Shown here in pieces: positions 24,944 through 33,638 of a stretch of DNA of 64,000 nucleotides (its first letter is position 1; each line of letters opens with the position of its first letter). This DNA is from an uncultured Oceanospirillaceae bacterium (GTDB lineage Bacteria; Pseudomonadota; Gammaproteobacteria; Pseudomonadales; Balneatricaceae), in contig CAJXNY010000027.1 in assembly GCA_913057435.1 (NCBI GenBank), positions 1 through 64,000 of the forward strand, read 5' to 3'. A program made the translations under genes and the position numbers. The notes under the pieces were generated by a model that was not told the origin of the DNA, searched no databases, and saw only the letters and a program-made list of their open reading frames with translations.

Positions 24944-25756
24944 ATGCAGCGTGAATATCGGGGCCTCAGCCGCCGCACTCAGCAGTTGCTGAATATGGCG
25001 GAGGGGCCTCGAGTTGATTTCAAACGTGACGTCAGCGGCATCAAAAGTCGTGATCTGGTGGCGTTCGCTAATTCTATTCATGGTGGCACCATTCTGATTG
25101 GCGTTGATGAGCTTACGTCAGCAGACGGGGTGCAGCGTGGCCAGGTGGTTGGCTGTGCGGTTGATGACAATGCCCGCCTTACCCTGGTAAACAAAGCAAC
25201 CGATTGCTATCCCACCGTAGAGATTGAACTCTACGTCGAAAATCTGGCCAGCAAGCCGATGCTGCGGCTGGAAATTCCCCCTGGAATTCACAAACCTTAC
25301 TGTACTCAGTACGGTGATTACGCGATCCGTGGCGATGGCCGTAACCGGGCTTTGCTGCCTGATGAGTTACTGGCGATTTTTATGGAGCGTGAGTCAGAAC
25401 AGTTTCTTGCCCGTTTTCAGGATGCCGTCAGTCGGCTGGAGCAGCAGCTGGTGCATATGCGTCACCTGCTTAGCAGTGGCATGCTGGATGTCAGCGAACA
25501 TATCAGTGAGCTTGATACTCAGCTCAGCCGTACCACTTCACGGCTGGGGCAGTTGACTGACAGTAATAAAAAACGCTCGCGTAACCTGCTGCAGATTCTG
25601 GAGCAGAGTCGCGATGCCGTCAGCCTGCTGGAAAATCATCTGCGCCCTGAAGATGCGCAGCATAGTGACCATGAATTGTTACTGGATATTCAGCAGAAGC
25701 TGATACAGCTGATTGATGAGATTCCCGACACTGGCACGACCACTGAATCTGACTGA
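24944..25756 (+). CDS. AlbA_2 (Schlafen-like) domain protein with C-terminal coiled coil
   Basis: A 270-aa protein. Residues 20-150 match the AlbA_2/ATP-binding domain: the VDFKRDVSG start, DLVAFANSIHGGTILIGVDE core and YAIRGDGRNRAL end. This fold is found in transcription regulators and Schlafen-like proteins, often with nucleic-acid roles. Residues 150-262 are predicted coiled coil (repeating Leu/Gln/Arg heptads, for example SRLEQQLVHMRHLL). Fusion with a coiled coil rather than a helix-turn-helix is less usual. The target is unknown. It is probably cotranscribed with the small membrane protein upstream and the HAD hydrolase downstream. Confidence 0.78.
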   Translation: MQREYRGLSRRTQQLLNMAEGPRVDFKRDVSGIKSRDLVAFANSIHGGTILIGVDELTSADGVQRGQVVGCAVDDNARLTLVNKATDCYPTVEIELYVENLASKPMLRLEIPPGIHKPYCTQYGDYAIRGDGRNRALLPDELLAIFMERESEQFLARFQDAVSRLEQQLVHMRHLLSSGMLDVSEHISELDTQLSRTTSRLGQLTDSNKKRSRNLLQILEQSRDAVSLLENHLRPEDAQHSDHELLLDIQQKLIQLIDEIPDTGTTTESD

Positions 25757-25790
25757 CCTTTTCTCTGCTTTCCACCTGGGAGTACACCGC

Positions 25791-26399
25791 TTGGCTCGCT
25801 ATTCGCCAGAGTTTTTACAGCGTCCTTGCTGGATTTTTGATCTGGACGGCACTCTGACCTGTCCGGTCCATGATTTTGCCTATATGCGGCAGGCGCTGGG
25901 GATAGCGGCGGATGCTGATATTCTCGGCACTATAGCGGCGTTGCCTGAGCCGGATCGCAGCGCGATGATGGTACGGCTGGACCAGCTGGAGCTGCGCTAC
26001 GCCCGGCTGGCTGAGCCTGCAGAGGGGGTGTTGCACCTGCTGGTGCATTTGCATAACCGTGGGGTGAAACTGGGCATTCTGACCCGCAATAGCCGGGAGA
26101 TTGCTTTACAGTCGTTGCAGGCGATCGGTGCGGCTCATTTCTTCGCCCCTGAATGGGTGCTGGGGCGGGATGAAGCCCGCCCCAAACCTGACCCGGACGG
26201 TATTGAACGGTTGCTGGATCGCTGGCAGTGCCCGGCTGAGCAGACGGTGATGGTCGGTGATTTTCGATTTGATCTGGAAGTAGGCCGGGCCGCAGGCACA
26301 GCAACGGTACATGTGGCCCCTGCCGGTGCACCTCAGTGGCCGGAATTGACGGATCTGCAGGTCAGCTCTCTGGCCCAGCTACTGAATTTGATGTATTAA
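25791..26399 (+). CDS. HAD-superfamily hydrolase
   Basis: A phosphatase/phosphoglycolate phosphatase-like protein. Motif I FDLDGTLT gives the nucleophile Asp17 and acid Asp19, motif II LTRNSR, the conserved Lys in ARPKPDP, and motif IV VGDFRFDLEVG. The helical cap is of the small type. I prefer the TTG start at 25791, preceded by GGGAG at 8-base spacing, giving 202 aa without overlap. An upstream in-frame TTG at 25713 would overlap the AlbA_2 gene by 44 bases. The substrate is unknown. Confidence 0.82.
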   Translation: MARYSPEFLQRPCWIFDLDGTLTCPVHDFAYMRQALGIAADADILGTIAALPEPDRSAMMVRLDQLELRYARLAEPAEGVLHLLVHLHNRGVKLGILTRNSREIALQSLQAIGAAHFFAPEWVLGRDEARPKPDPDGIERLLDRWQCPAEQTVMVGDFRFDLEVGRAAGTATVHVAPAGAPQWPELTDLQVSSLAQLLNLMY

Positions 26400-26467
26400 T
26401 CACGTTCTCATTCTTCGCTCAGGCTGTCTATAGTTAAGAAATAGCCGATAAAAAGTGAGGGGTCGAG

Positions 26468-27019
26468 ATGACGATTCTTGAGCAACTGCGGCAGGATCAC
26501 ATCAATATGTGGCGTCTGCTGGATATACTGAGTCAGAAAGTGAGCAAGCTGCGTGATGGGGAGCATCCGAACTTTGGTTTGCTGGAAGAAGCGGTTGATT
26601 ACATGCGTAATTATGCCGATGAATACCATCACCCCTGGGAAAATAAACTGTTTGTGCACTTTGCCGGGCGTGACTCTGCGCTGGATAAGGTGATGGCCTG
26701 CTGTGAGGCTCAGCACCACGAGATGCTTAAATCAGGTGCGGAGCTGGCGGAGTCGCTGGACTGTATTCTGCATGATGCGGTGATTCCGATGGACAAGTTC
26801 ACTGACCGGCTGGAACAGTTTGTTTTACAGCAAAGTGAACATCTGAAACTGGAAGACGAAACCCTGATGCCAACACTGATTGGCGTAGCCACCACTGTGG
26901 ATTGGCAAGAGCTGGAGCAGGAGTTGTCACGCCCGGATGATCCACTGTTCGGTGAAACCCAGTCAACCCGCTACAGCACCCTCTATCAACAGCTACTGAG
27001 TGGCGAAACCGAGTTCTGA
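26468..27019 (+). CDS. Hemerythrin-like HHE-domain protein
   Basis: A 183-aa four-helix protein with the HHE cation-binding arrangement: His11 in RQDHINMW, EYHHPWENKLF near 53-63, AQHHEML near 83 and the HLKLEDETLMP segment near 125. Such proteins bind a di-iron centre and act in oxygen, NO or iron-stress responses. ATG 26468 has GAGGGG upstream. It is convergent with the GGDEF gene, a hairpin separating them. Confidence 0.85.
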   Translation: MTILEQLRQDHINMWRLLDILSQKVSKLRDGEHPNFGLLEEAVDYMRNYADEYHHPWENKLFVHFAGRDSALDKVMACCEAQHHEMLKSGAELAESLDCILHDAVIPMDKFTDRLEQFVLQQSEHLKLEDETLMPTLIGVATTVDWQELEQELSRPDDPLFGETQSTRYSTLYQQLLSGETEF

Positions 27020-27043
27020 TATGCTCATCCTGAGCCCTCAGTG

Positions 27044-27070
27044 TATGGTTCAGGCTTGAGCCTGACCATA
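27044..27070. terminator. Bidirectional hairpin between convergent genes
   Basis: TATGGTTCAGGCT (27044-27056) pairs with AGCCTGACCATA (27059-27070) with a single bulged T and a 2-nt loop. It overlaps the stop codon of the minus-strand GGDEF gene. There is no T-tract on either side. Confidence 0.55.
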
Positions 27071-28183
27071 TATAGGCTGCCCGGGAAAGGGTTCCACACA
27101 AACCATATTCCTGCCGCCATGCTTGGCTTTATACACCGCAGTGTCCGCTGCATGAATCAGCTCATTAGCAATATCCGGGAAACTCCACTCCAGCAATTCA
27201 GCGGGGTAACCGGTGCAGCAGCCAATGGAGGTGCTCATGCGGAAAGGGTGGCCGTTTTCGGAGCGGAATACCAGTGACTGTACCTTGGTGCGTAATACTT
27301 CTGCCAGGTGCTCAGCCGCGGCCTCATCGCAGCCGGGTAGCAGAATTGCAAATTCTTCACCACCGTAGCGGGCCACCAGGTCGGTTTTGCGGACCGAGCT
27401 TTTCAGCAATTGCCCCAGAGTGCGCAACACCTGATCACCGCTGAGGTGGCCAAAGGTGTCGTTGACCTTCTTGAAGTGGTCGAGGTCCAGGAACAGGCAG
27501 CTTAGCGGCTTATCCTCCCGGCGGGTGCGTGACAGCTCGCGCAGAATATCCTGATCAAAGCTGCGCCGGTTCATCACTTTGGTCAGCATATCAATCATGC
27601 TTAGCCGGTGCAGATTCTCATGATTGATACAGTTCTCGATGCACAGGGCAACCATGGCGGCGGTGTGGATCACGTAATCATAGCGATATTTGTGACAGTA
27701 ACGCTCGGGGTCTTTACTGTGCAGATGCAGTGCGCCAATCAGGTACTCGCCGTGGAGTAATGGCAGCAATACGCTGGAGCCTTGCCGATTGGTGGTGTGA
27801 GGGAAAGCCGAGCAGATCTGAGGGGTCTGTTCCAGCGGCCCGACCAGCATCTGTTTGCGGGGAAACAGCCGGTTCAGTAATTGCGAGTTATCCAGAAAGC
27901 GTAGACTGTTGGCATGTTCTTCCAGCAGTTCTGGCTCCAGCAACTGGCGGGCGCTGTGTTCAGGGTCCAGCAGTAACAGATCAACCGAGCAGATATGAAA
28001 ATGAGTGCGCATGTCGACCAGCACCGCTTCCAGCAGCTTCTTCAGTCGTTTGCAGCTCAATAGCTGAAGTTCAAGCGCAAAAAATCCCGCCTGAATGACT
28101 TCATTGTCTTCAGCTTTACTGACCATCAAGCGCAGAGTGCGTTTGAGTTCATGGTTTTCACGCTCGAGAGCCGTAGTGCTCAT
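27050..28183 (-). CDS. DUF484/GAF-like sensor diguanylate cyclase
   Basis: A 377-aa diguanylate cyclase. The N-terminal coiled coil and DUF484/GAF-like domain (about residues 10-190) lead into a GGDEF domain with intact GGEEF and an I-site RKTD five residues before it. There is no membrane segment. ATG 28183 (MSTTALERENHELK) was chosen because the coiled coil begins there; the open frame runs on to 28321 through residues that look non-coding. It is the second diguanylate cyclase in the window, convergent with the HHE protein gene. Confidence 0.88.
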   Translation of the reverse strand: MSTTALERENHELKRTLRLMVSKAEDNEVIQAGFFALELQLLSCKRLKKLLEAVLVDMRTHFHICSVDLLLLDPEHSARQLLEPELLEEHANSLRFLDNSQLLNRLFPRKQMLVGPLEQTPQICSAFPHTTNRQGSSVLLPLLHGEYLIGALHLHSKDPERYCHKYRYDYVIHTAAMVALCIENCINHENLHRLSMIDMLTKVMNRRSFDQDILRELSRTRREDKPLSCLFLDLDHFKKVNDTFGHLSGDQVLRTLGQLLKSSVRKTDLVARYGGEEFAILLPGCDEAAAEHLAEVLRTKVQSLVFRSENGHPFRMSTSIGCCTGYPAELLEWSFPDIANELIHAADTAVYKAKHGGRNMVCVEPFPGQPIYGQAQA

Positions 28184-28757
28184 TACTGTCCCCGCACCGG
28201 TAGATTCTATAGAGGGTATCGGCCGTGCCAGATTAATATAAAGCGATTTTGTTAGCGTGACACGGTTTTTTTTACAATCCCCTTCGATGCGGGAAATGCA
28301 GCATAAATTGATATTTATCAATAGTCTTATCCCCGTTTAATTAACTGGTTATCTAATTGATAAATAAGGTCTTTACGCGGCTGTAGTGCACCTGTTTAGT
28401 CGCCTGAGATAGTGTCAGCTTACTAAGCCTGTTAAGCCTTGGCACAAATTCTGCTGTACTTAACCTGCGGGTAAACTTGATCAAATATAGTACACCTGAC
28501 AGTAATTACCTGGAAGCTATAGCCCGTGCAGGATATAGCACGTAACGCGACGGCAATATTCAGGCTGTTATCAGGGCTGGCGGCCTTTGTACGGCGGTTG
28601 ATAGCACGGGCGTGAGTCGTAGACGTTGGCCCTTCCTAGATTTCCAACATAAGCGACTCAACTGTCGTGACAGGGGCCTTCGCTAGAACCAATAACAGGC
28701 GCGATATCTTGTGGGAAGGGGCCTTCTCTTAGGAGTACCTTGATCTGGTATCTTTGG
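28184..28757. other. Intergenic region upstream of the GGDEF gene
   Basis: No gene is supported in these 574 bases. They contain the GGDEF promoter area (minus strand), the 13-mer ATTGATAAATAAG at 28356-28368, and GGCCTTC-type repeats near 28628, 28676 and 28718 that could fold but show no clear terminator. Confidence 0.6.
28356..28368. repeat. 13-bp direct repeat, left copy
   Basis: ATTGATAAATAAG is repeated exactly at 29956-29968. The two copies bracket 1.6 kb holding only the DMT transporter gene. Confidence 0.5.
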
Positions 28758-29672
28758 CTACCCTGGGTTTTCTTGAGGTTTTTTATAATTGACCTGTTTT
28801 ACGTGACTTTTGTTAAGCAGGATGTATATGCCGCTGAGAACAACGACGGCTGTTCCAGCTAACGTGAAAAAGTCAGGGTTTTCATCAAAGATAAAAAAGC
28901 CAAGTATAAGGGCAAAAATCACACGGGAATAACGGAAGGGGGCAACAATAGAAACCGAGCCAGAGCGCATGGCAATCGTGAGTGAGCTGTAGGCGATAAC
29001 ACCAAATAAAACCGCACCCAGTATTTTTATGGATGATGTTGTATCGACTGTGAATGGGAGGTCTGACGTCAATGTCAGGCAGAGCCCTGCCGCTATTAAT
29101 ACCAGGAAACCATAAAAGCCCAGTTGTGCACCAGATAGCCGGGGTGATGCGGCACGTGTTGCCAGGTCTCTCCCTGCGAAACCGAGGGTGCTGATGACCG
29201 CGCAGAGGGAAGCAGGCTCAAAGCTGGCCATGCCTGGGCGTACAATCATGATGACACCGGCGAACCCCAGGAAAATGGCAATCCAGTGTGACAACGTGAC
29301 TTTTTCGTTCAAAAATAACGATGCGCCGATGACAACCACAAGAGGTGTTGCCTGAAGAATAGCGGATGCACTGGATAACGGGGTGAGTACAATCGCCAGT
29401 GCAAAAAATGAACGGCCAGTGATTTCGCATATCGTGCGTAATAGCATGACCCGGCTTAAGGCTTCGGGTGGACATACCGGATCTGAGTTTTTAATCATCA
29501 TAAAAAAATAGATAACGGCTCCGCCTGAACCGAATCCCAGAATAACAAAACCCAGTGGAATAACCTCTGCTGCACTTTTTATAAACATGTCTTCTATGGC
29601 AAAAGATGCCATAGCCAGCAGCATGAATAAGCACCCTCTATAGTTGTCGGAGCTATTTGATGTTTTTTGCAT
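28758..29672 (-). CDS. EamA/DMT-family transporter
   Basis: A 304-aa inner-membrane permease with ten hydrophobic segments in two EamA repeats (about residues 12-140 and 155-288). The characteristic ends of each half are present: LFLNEKVTLSHWIAIFLGFAGV and IFDENPDFFTLAGTAVVVLSG. Members export or import metabolites such as amino acids, nucleobases or riboflavin; the substrate cannot be read here. The codon use is AT-richer than in neighbouring genes (many AAA, ATA and ATT codons), and both flanks are AT-rich and bounded by 13-bp direct repeats, which suggests acquisition. The start ATG 29672 lacks a strong ribosome-binding site. Confidence 0.85.
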   Translation of the reverse strand: MQKTSNSSDNYRGCLFMLLAMASFAIEDMFIKSAAEVIPLGFVILGFGSGGAVIYFFMMIKNSDPVCPPEALSRVMLLRTICEITGRSFFALAIVLTPLSSASAILQATPLVVVIGASLFLNEKVTLSHWIAIFLGFAGVIMIVRPGMASFEPASLCAVISTLGFAGRDLATRAASPRLSGAQLGFYGFLVLIAAGLCLTLTSDLPFTVDTTSSIKILGAVLFGVIAYSSLTIAMRSGSVSIVAPFRYSRVIFALILGFFIFDENPDFFTLAGTAVVVLSGIYILLNKSHVKQVNYKKPQENPG

Positions 29673-29955
29673 GAGTTTTATGCTCCAGTTTTATTTAAAA
29701 TTTACGTGCGACGTGTTTTCTTTTGTTTTAGTGATCTTTTTTAACTGATAAATCTATTTCATAAGTAGTTAGTAACAACTGCTTTCTATCTTTTTATTCC
29801 AGATCACCTATCCAGTCCGTTGATTTGTATGGCGAAGGGTAATGAAAGCTGCTCGGCGGACATAGGCCCAGTTTTTAATTTCTGACAGGTACAGTCGACC
29901 CGCCTTTACCGATTTAAATACAAAGTAAAGGAATAGTTGGTTGTGGACTTAACTT

Positions 29956-29968
29956 ATTGATAAATAAG
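29956..29968. repeat. 13-bp direct repeat, right copy
   Basis: This is an exact copy of 28356-28368, ATTGATAAATAAG, at the other side of the DMT transporter segment. Confidence 0.5.
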
Positions 29969-30099
29969 AAATATATAGAATGTGTTGAGTTTTTTACAGG
30001 TTTTTGTCAACACCGGTTAATAACGAAAAATAGCCCATCGCGTCTGCCCTTGTTCCAGTACAGTCCGCGACACTGTTGCCCTGAACCTGAAGACAGGTG

Positions 30100-30121
30100 T
30101 TTAAAAGCCTGCCGGCAGGGC
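30100..30121 (-). terminator. Terminator of iorAB
   Basis: On the minus strand the perfect palindrome GCCTGCCGGCAGGC is followed by TTTTAAA, 35 bases beyond the iorB stop. Confidence 0.6.
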
Positions 30122-30155
30122 TAGCCTGTTAAACCAGCTCTGCCAGGCAGTTCTC

Positions 30156-30752
30156 TCAGCTAAATGCGCTTTGTCCCAGTTCAAATGCCTGCTGGTTTAG
30201 TTGCAGCAGTTTTTCGCCCTTACGGGCGAAACGTTGCAACAGGCTTTCCAGTAGCGCCTCTGCGGGGAAGGGCAGGTGGTCAGCGATGGCCCCCAGCATG
30301 ATGCTGTTAACCAGTCGGCGATCACCCAGCTCGATAGCAGCATGGCCTGCATCGTAGTGGTACAGGGAGAGTGGCAATCTGGCCATGTCGGCCATTGGGT
30401 TCTCCGGGTAGTCGAACAGGCCGATCGAGACCACGGGCGGCTCCTGGGCGAAGGTGTTTACCATCGCCATGGCGTCGGGTTGCAGGTGGCTGCTCCAGCG
30501 CAGGGCCTCGGCAGGTTCGAAAGCCAGCAAAATTTCGGCTTCACCTGGTGGGATGGAGGGGGACAGGACTTTTTCACCAAAGCGCACATGGGAGGTGACC
30601 ACGCCACCCCGTTGTGCCATGCCAGCGACTTCGGTTTTCTTTACATCCAGTCCCATGGCCAGCGCGGTGCTGGCGATAATGTCGGCGGCGGTCATGACGC
30701 CCTGGCCGCCGATGCCAGCGACCAGAATATTGGTAACTGCTGATTCACTCAT
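30156..30752 (-). CDS. iorB: Indolepyruvate oxidoreductase subunit beta
   Basis: The gamma/beta-type subunit (198 aa) of the two-subunit indolepyruvate:ferredoxin oxidoreductase, which decarboxylates aryl-pyruvates to aryl-acetyl-CoA. The N-terminus GIGGQGVMTAADIIA and the central VAGMAQRGGVVTSHVRFG are family signatures of pyruvate-ferredoxin-oxidoreductase gamma domains. The ATG overlaps the iorA stop by four bases (ATGA), so the subunits are translationally coupled. Confidence 0.92.
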   Translation of the reverse strand: MSESAVTNILVAGIGGQGVMTAADIIASTALAMGLDVKKTEVAGMAQRGGVVTSHVRFGEKVLSPSIPPGEAEILLAFEPAEALRWSSHLQPDAMAMVNTFAQEPPVVSIGLFDYPENPMADMARLPLSLYHYDAGHAAIELGDRRLVNSIMLGAIADHLPFPAEALLESLLQRFARKGEKLLQLNQQAFELGQSAFS

Positions 30753-32614
30753 TTCACTTCTACCGCATTGATGGCGTTAGTGTTGATGGCCGGAACAATG
30801 GCATCCGGTGCGCAGGTGTCAGTGCACAGATCACAGCCGGTACAGGCGGCGGTGTCGATCTTGACGAAGGACAACTCTTTTTCGCGGCCATTGGGTTTGA
30901 TCACGGTTTCACGCCGTTCCACCAGAATCGCCGGGCAGCCGACATCCAGACAGTTGGAACAACCGGTGCACTTGTCCAGATCGACTTTTAGCGGTGGCAG
31001 CTGGCTGTAGCGCTCGGTCAGCACACAGGGCTGGTTGGTGATAATCACCGATGGGCCTTCGACTTTGGTTTCGCTGCGCAGGGCTTTGAACAGAGTCGGT
31101 AGCTCGTAAGGGTTCAGCTCGGTAATCCGTTCTGGTTTAACCCCGAGTGCTTCACAGAGTTTGCGGAAATCAACCTGACAGGTTTCTTCGCCACGCAGAT
31201 TGAGTCCGGAGGACGGGGCGTTCTGACCACCGGTCATCCCTACGGCACGGTTGTCCAGCAGCAGCACAGTGACATTGGCGTTGTTGTAGGTGATGTCCAG
31301 CATGCCCTGCATCCCCATGTGCAGGAAGGTAGAGTCACCAATGACGGCGATAACGTTTTTCTTCTCATCGCCGGGTGCCCGGCCTTTATCCAGCCCGACC
31401 GCCATCGACAGTGAGGCACCCATGCTGATGCAGGTATCCAGTGCGTTCCAGGGGTGGCCTGCGCCCAGGGTGTAGCAGCCGATATCACCGGAGATAATGG
31501 TGTTACGCAGGTGTGCCAGGCAGTAATAAATGCCCAGATGCGGGCAGGCAACACACATGGTGGGCGGTCGAGGGAATACTTCAGCGGTGGGGATCAGGCT
31601 GGCGCTTTTTAGCTCGATGCCGATCAGGCTGGACAGCTCCGGGCGTAGTACCGCCGGGGTCAGTTCGCCAATGCGGGGCAGCAGGTCTTTACCCTTGAGG
31701 GCGATGCCAGCGGCTTTGAGTTCGGTTTCCAGCAGCGGCTCGACCTCTTCGACCACCACCAGTGTTTCAACGCTGTCTGCGAACGCGCGAATACGCTCGA
31801 TGGGCGCGGGGTGGCTGAAGCCCAGCTTGAATACCGGTGCATTCGGGAAGGCTTCTTTTACATGGTAGTAAGCCGCGCCAGAGGTGACGATGCCCATGCG
31901 TGGATCACTGCCGGGATCTATGCGGTTTAGCTCGCTCTGCTCGGCGAAATCTTTGAGGATGCCATCACGCGCCAGCATCTTAGGAATCCGGTGGCGGGCG
32001 TTACCAGGAACCATGACAAAACGGGTCGGGTCTTTCTGAAAGCCGCTGACTTCATGCTGCACCGCTGGTTCAGCCACGACCACGCCTTTGACATGGCAGA
32101 TACGTGTGGTCAGGCGGACGATGACCGGCACCTCAAACTGCTCGGAGATATCAAAGGCGGTGCGGGTCAGCTGATAGGCCTCCTGGGCGTCAGAGGGCTC
32201 CAGTACTGGCAGATGGGCAAAGCGACCCCAGTAGCGGGAGTCCTGCTCGTTCTGCGAGGATGACAGACCAACATCATCGGCCACCACGATGACCAGCCCG
32301 CCCACTGCGCCGATCAGGGTCTGGGTCATCAGGGCATCGGAGGCGACGTTGAGGCCCACATGTTTCATGGCACACAATGCGCGGCTGCCTGACATGGAGG
32401 CACCAATGGCGACTTCCAGTGAGACTTTTTCGTTGATGGACCATTCGGCGTAGAGGTCGGAATAGTTGGCGACGTATTCCAGAATTTCAGTAGACGGGGT
32501 GCCCGGATAGGCAGCAGCGACTCGACAGCCGGCATCGCGAGCAGCCTGAGCCACCGCTTCATTACCGGATATAAACTGGCGTTGAGTCGCCGTAACAGGA
32601 TTTACGGCATTCAA
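30749..32614 (-). CDS. iorA: Indolepyruvate ferredoxin oxidoreductase subunit alpha
   Basis: The catalytic subunit (621 aa), which binds thiamine diphosphate and two iron-sulfur clusters. Order: pyrimidine-binding domain (1-180, EAVAQAARDAGCRVAAAYPGTP), middle domain, TPP-binding domain with GDIGCYTLG, IGDSTFLHMG and NRAVGMTGGQ near 360-465, then ferredoxin motifs CTGCSNCLDVGCP and CTGCDLCTDTCAP at the C-terminus. The start is TTG 32614 with AAGGAG at 8-base spacing; no ATG exists until well inside the domain. With iorB it converts indolepyruvate, phenylpyruvate or hydroxyphenylpyruvate from aromatic amino acid breakdown. Confidence 0.94.
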   Translation of the reverse strand: MNAVNPVTATQRQFISGNEAVAQAARDAGCRVAAAYPGTPSTEILEYVANYSDLYAEWSINEKVSLEVAIGASMSGSRALCAMKHVGLNVASDALMTQTLIGAVGGLVIVVADDVGLSSSQNEQDSRYWGRFAHLPVLEPSDAQEAYQLTRTAFDISEQFEVPVIVRLTTRICHVKGVVVAEPAVQHEVSGFQKDPTRFVMVPGNARHRIPKMLARDGILKDFAEQSELNRIDPGSDPRMGIVTSGAAYYHVKEAFPNAPVFKLGFSHPAPIERIRAFADSVETLVVVEEVEPLLETELKAAGIALKGKDLLPRIGELTPAVLRPELSSLIGIELKSASLIPTAEVFPRPPTMCVACPHLGIYYCLAHLRNTIISGDIGCYTLGAGHPWNALDTCISMGASLSMAVGLDKGRAPGDEKKNVIAVIGDSTFLHMGMQGMLDITYNNANVTVLLLDNRAVGMTGGQNAPSSGLNLRGEETCQVDFRKLCEALGVKPERITELNPYELPTLFKALRSETKVEGPSVIITNQPCVLTERYSQLPPLKVDLDKCTGCSNCLDVGCPAILVERRETVIKPNGREKELSFVKIDTAACTGCDLCTDTCAPDAIVPAINTNAINAVEVK

Positions 32615-32840
32615 TGTCCTGGCTCCTTAAAGGGGTATGCACGGCGTTTGTTATCAGTGTTGTAAGCGTGGTGCTAGCAGAGTGAGCCGGGTGACTCCTC
32701 GGCTTTTTTATAGTGCGCATACCAGCGATCGTTGGGATCTGTTCTTGTCAAAACGTTCCGAGTCTACCGAGCGGCTGAAGTCGGGCTTTAGATGCAGGTC
32801 AACGAATATAGATTGCTAAACCAAGGTCTAACAGAGGCGG

Positions 32841-32864
32841 GTTACCGGCCATCGGGCCGGTAAC
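32841..32864. terminator. Hairpin between ribE and iorA
   Basis: The perfect 10-bp stem GTTACCGGCC/GGCCGGTAAC with loop ATCG lies 30 bases beyond the riboflavin synthase stop. No T-tract follows on the minus strand, so termination would be imperfect. Confidence 0.55.
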
Positions 32865-32894
32865 GGGGGAGCAGGGCCTGTATAGGCAGGCGTG

Positions 32895-33509
32895 TCAGGC
32901 GGAGGTCTGGTTGGCCATGTAGCGTTCAACGGTATCGACGACGGCCTGGGTGTGTGGGTCGACTTCCAGGTTTATCTTCAAACCCGGTTCGGCATCGCCG
33001 AAAGTCGTCTGAGCCAGGGTTTCGGGGATCAGGTAGACATTAAAGCGGTTGTCTTTGACCTCACCGATCGTCAGGCTGGCGCCGTTCAGGGCGACAAAGC
33101 CTTTGGGCAGGATGTATTTCAGCCATTGTGGGCTGACTTCAAACCAGATAATGCAGTTGTTATCAGGCCGTTCGATTTCGACCACGCTGATCTGGTCATG
33201 TACATGGCCAGAGAGCATATGGCCACCGATCTCGTCACCAAAGCGGGCGGCACGTTCAAAATTGACGACGCTGCCCGGTGCCAGCTGGCCCAGATTGGTG
33301 ACTTTCAAAGTTTCCATGATCAGATCAAAGTGCACCCGCTGGTCGTCAAAGCCGGTGACGGTGAGGCAGGTGCCGTTCACGGCGATGGATGCGCCAGTTT
33401 GCAGATTCTCCATATGTCCCTCTGGGAGGGTCAGGCTCAGGCGCATAAAATCAGCTTTACGTTGCAGGCTGCTGACCGTGGCTTTGCCTTGCACAATACC
33501 GGTAAACAT
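32895..33509 (-). CDS. ribE: Riboflavin synthase alpha subunit
   Basis: Dismutates two 6,7-dimethyl-8-ribityllumazine molecules to riboflavin, as a cytoplasmic trimer. The 204-aa protein has two lumazine-binding repeats: the first starts MFTGIVQGKA with SIAVNGTCLTV, the second starts near residue 98 (GGHMLSGHVH) with VALNGASLTI. It stands alone, divergent from the yfcH-like gene, without other rib genes nearby and without a visible FMN riboswitch. Confidence 0.96.
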   Translation of the reverse strand: MFTGIVQGKATVSSLQRKADFMRLSLTLPEGHMENLQTGASIAVNGTCLTVTGFDDQRVHFDLIMETLKVTNLGQLAPGSVVNFERAARFGDEIGGHMLSGHVHDQISVVEIERPDNNCIIWFEVSPQWLKYILPKGFVALNGASLTIGEVKDNRFNVYLIPETLAQTTFGDAEPGLKINLEVDPHTQAVVDTVERYMANQTSA

Positions 33510-33638
33510 GGCGATGTTAGTCTCTTGTGGCAGTGAAGTGTAAAGGATTGCGGCCTACACTAGCGCCACTACATTGATTAATCCAGCTGTCAGCTAATGA
33601 CGTACAGGGACGTTGGGGCAGCTAATCGAGGATTGAAG

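Larger units (their letters stand above)
29673..30155. other. AT-rich intergenic region between DMT transporter and iorB
   Basis: This stretch has no supported gene. It is rich in T- and A-runs between 29690 and 30010, contains the right 13-mer repeat (29956-29968), and ends with the iorB terminator. Confidence 0.6.

Noticed and set aside
28620-28730. CRISPR-like GGCCTTC repeats
   Set aside because: There are only three short, unevenly spaced and partly inverted copies, without a repeat-spacer pattern.
32615-32894. FMN riboswitch near ribE
   Set aside because: The riboflavin gene reads the other way, and the only structure here is a simple 10-bp hairpin without the FMN-aptamer core sequences.
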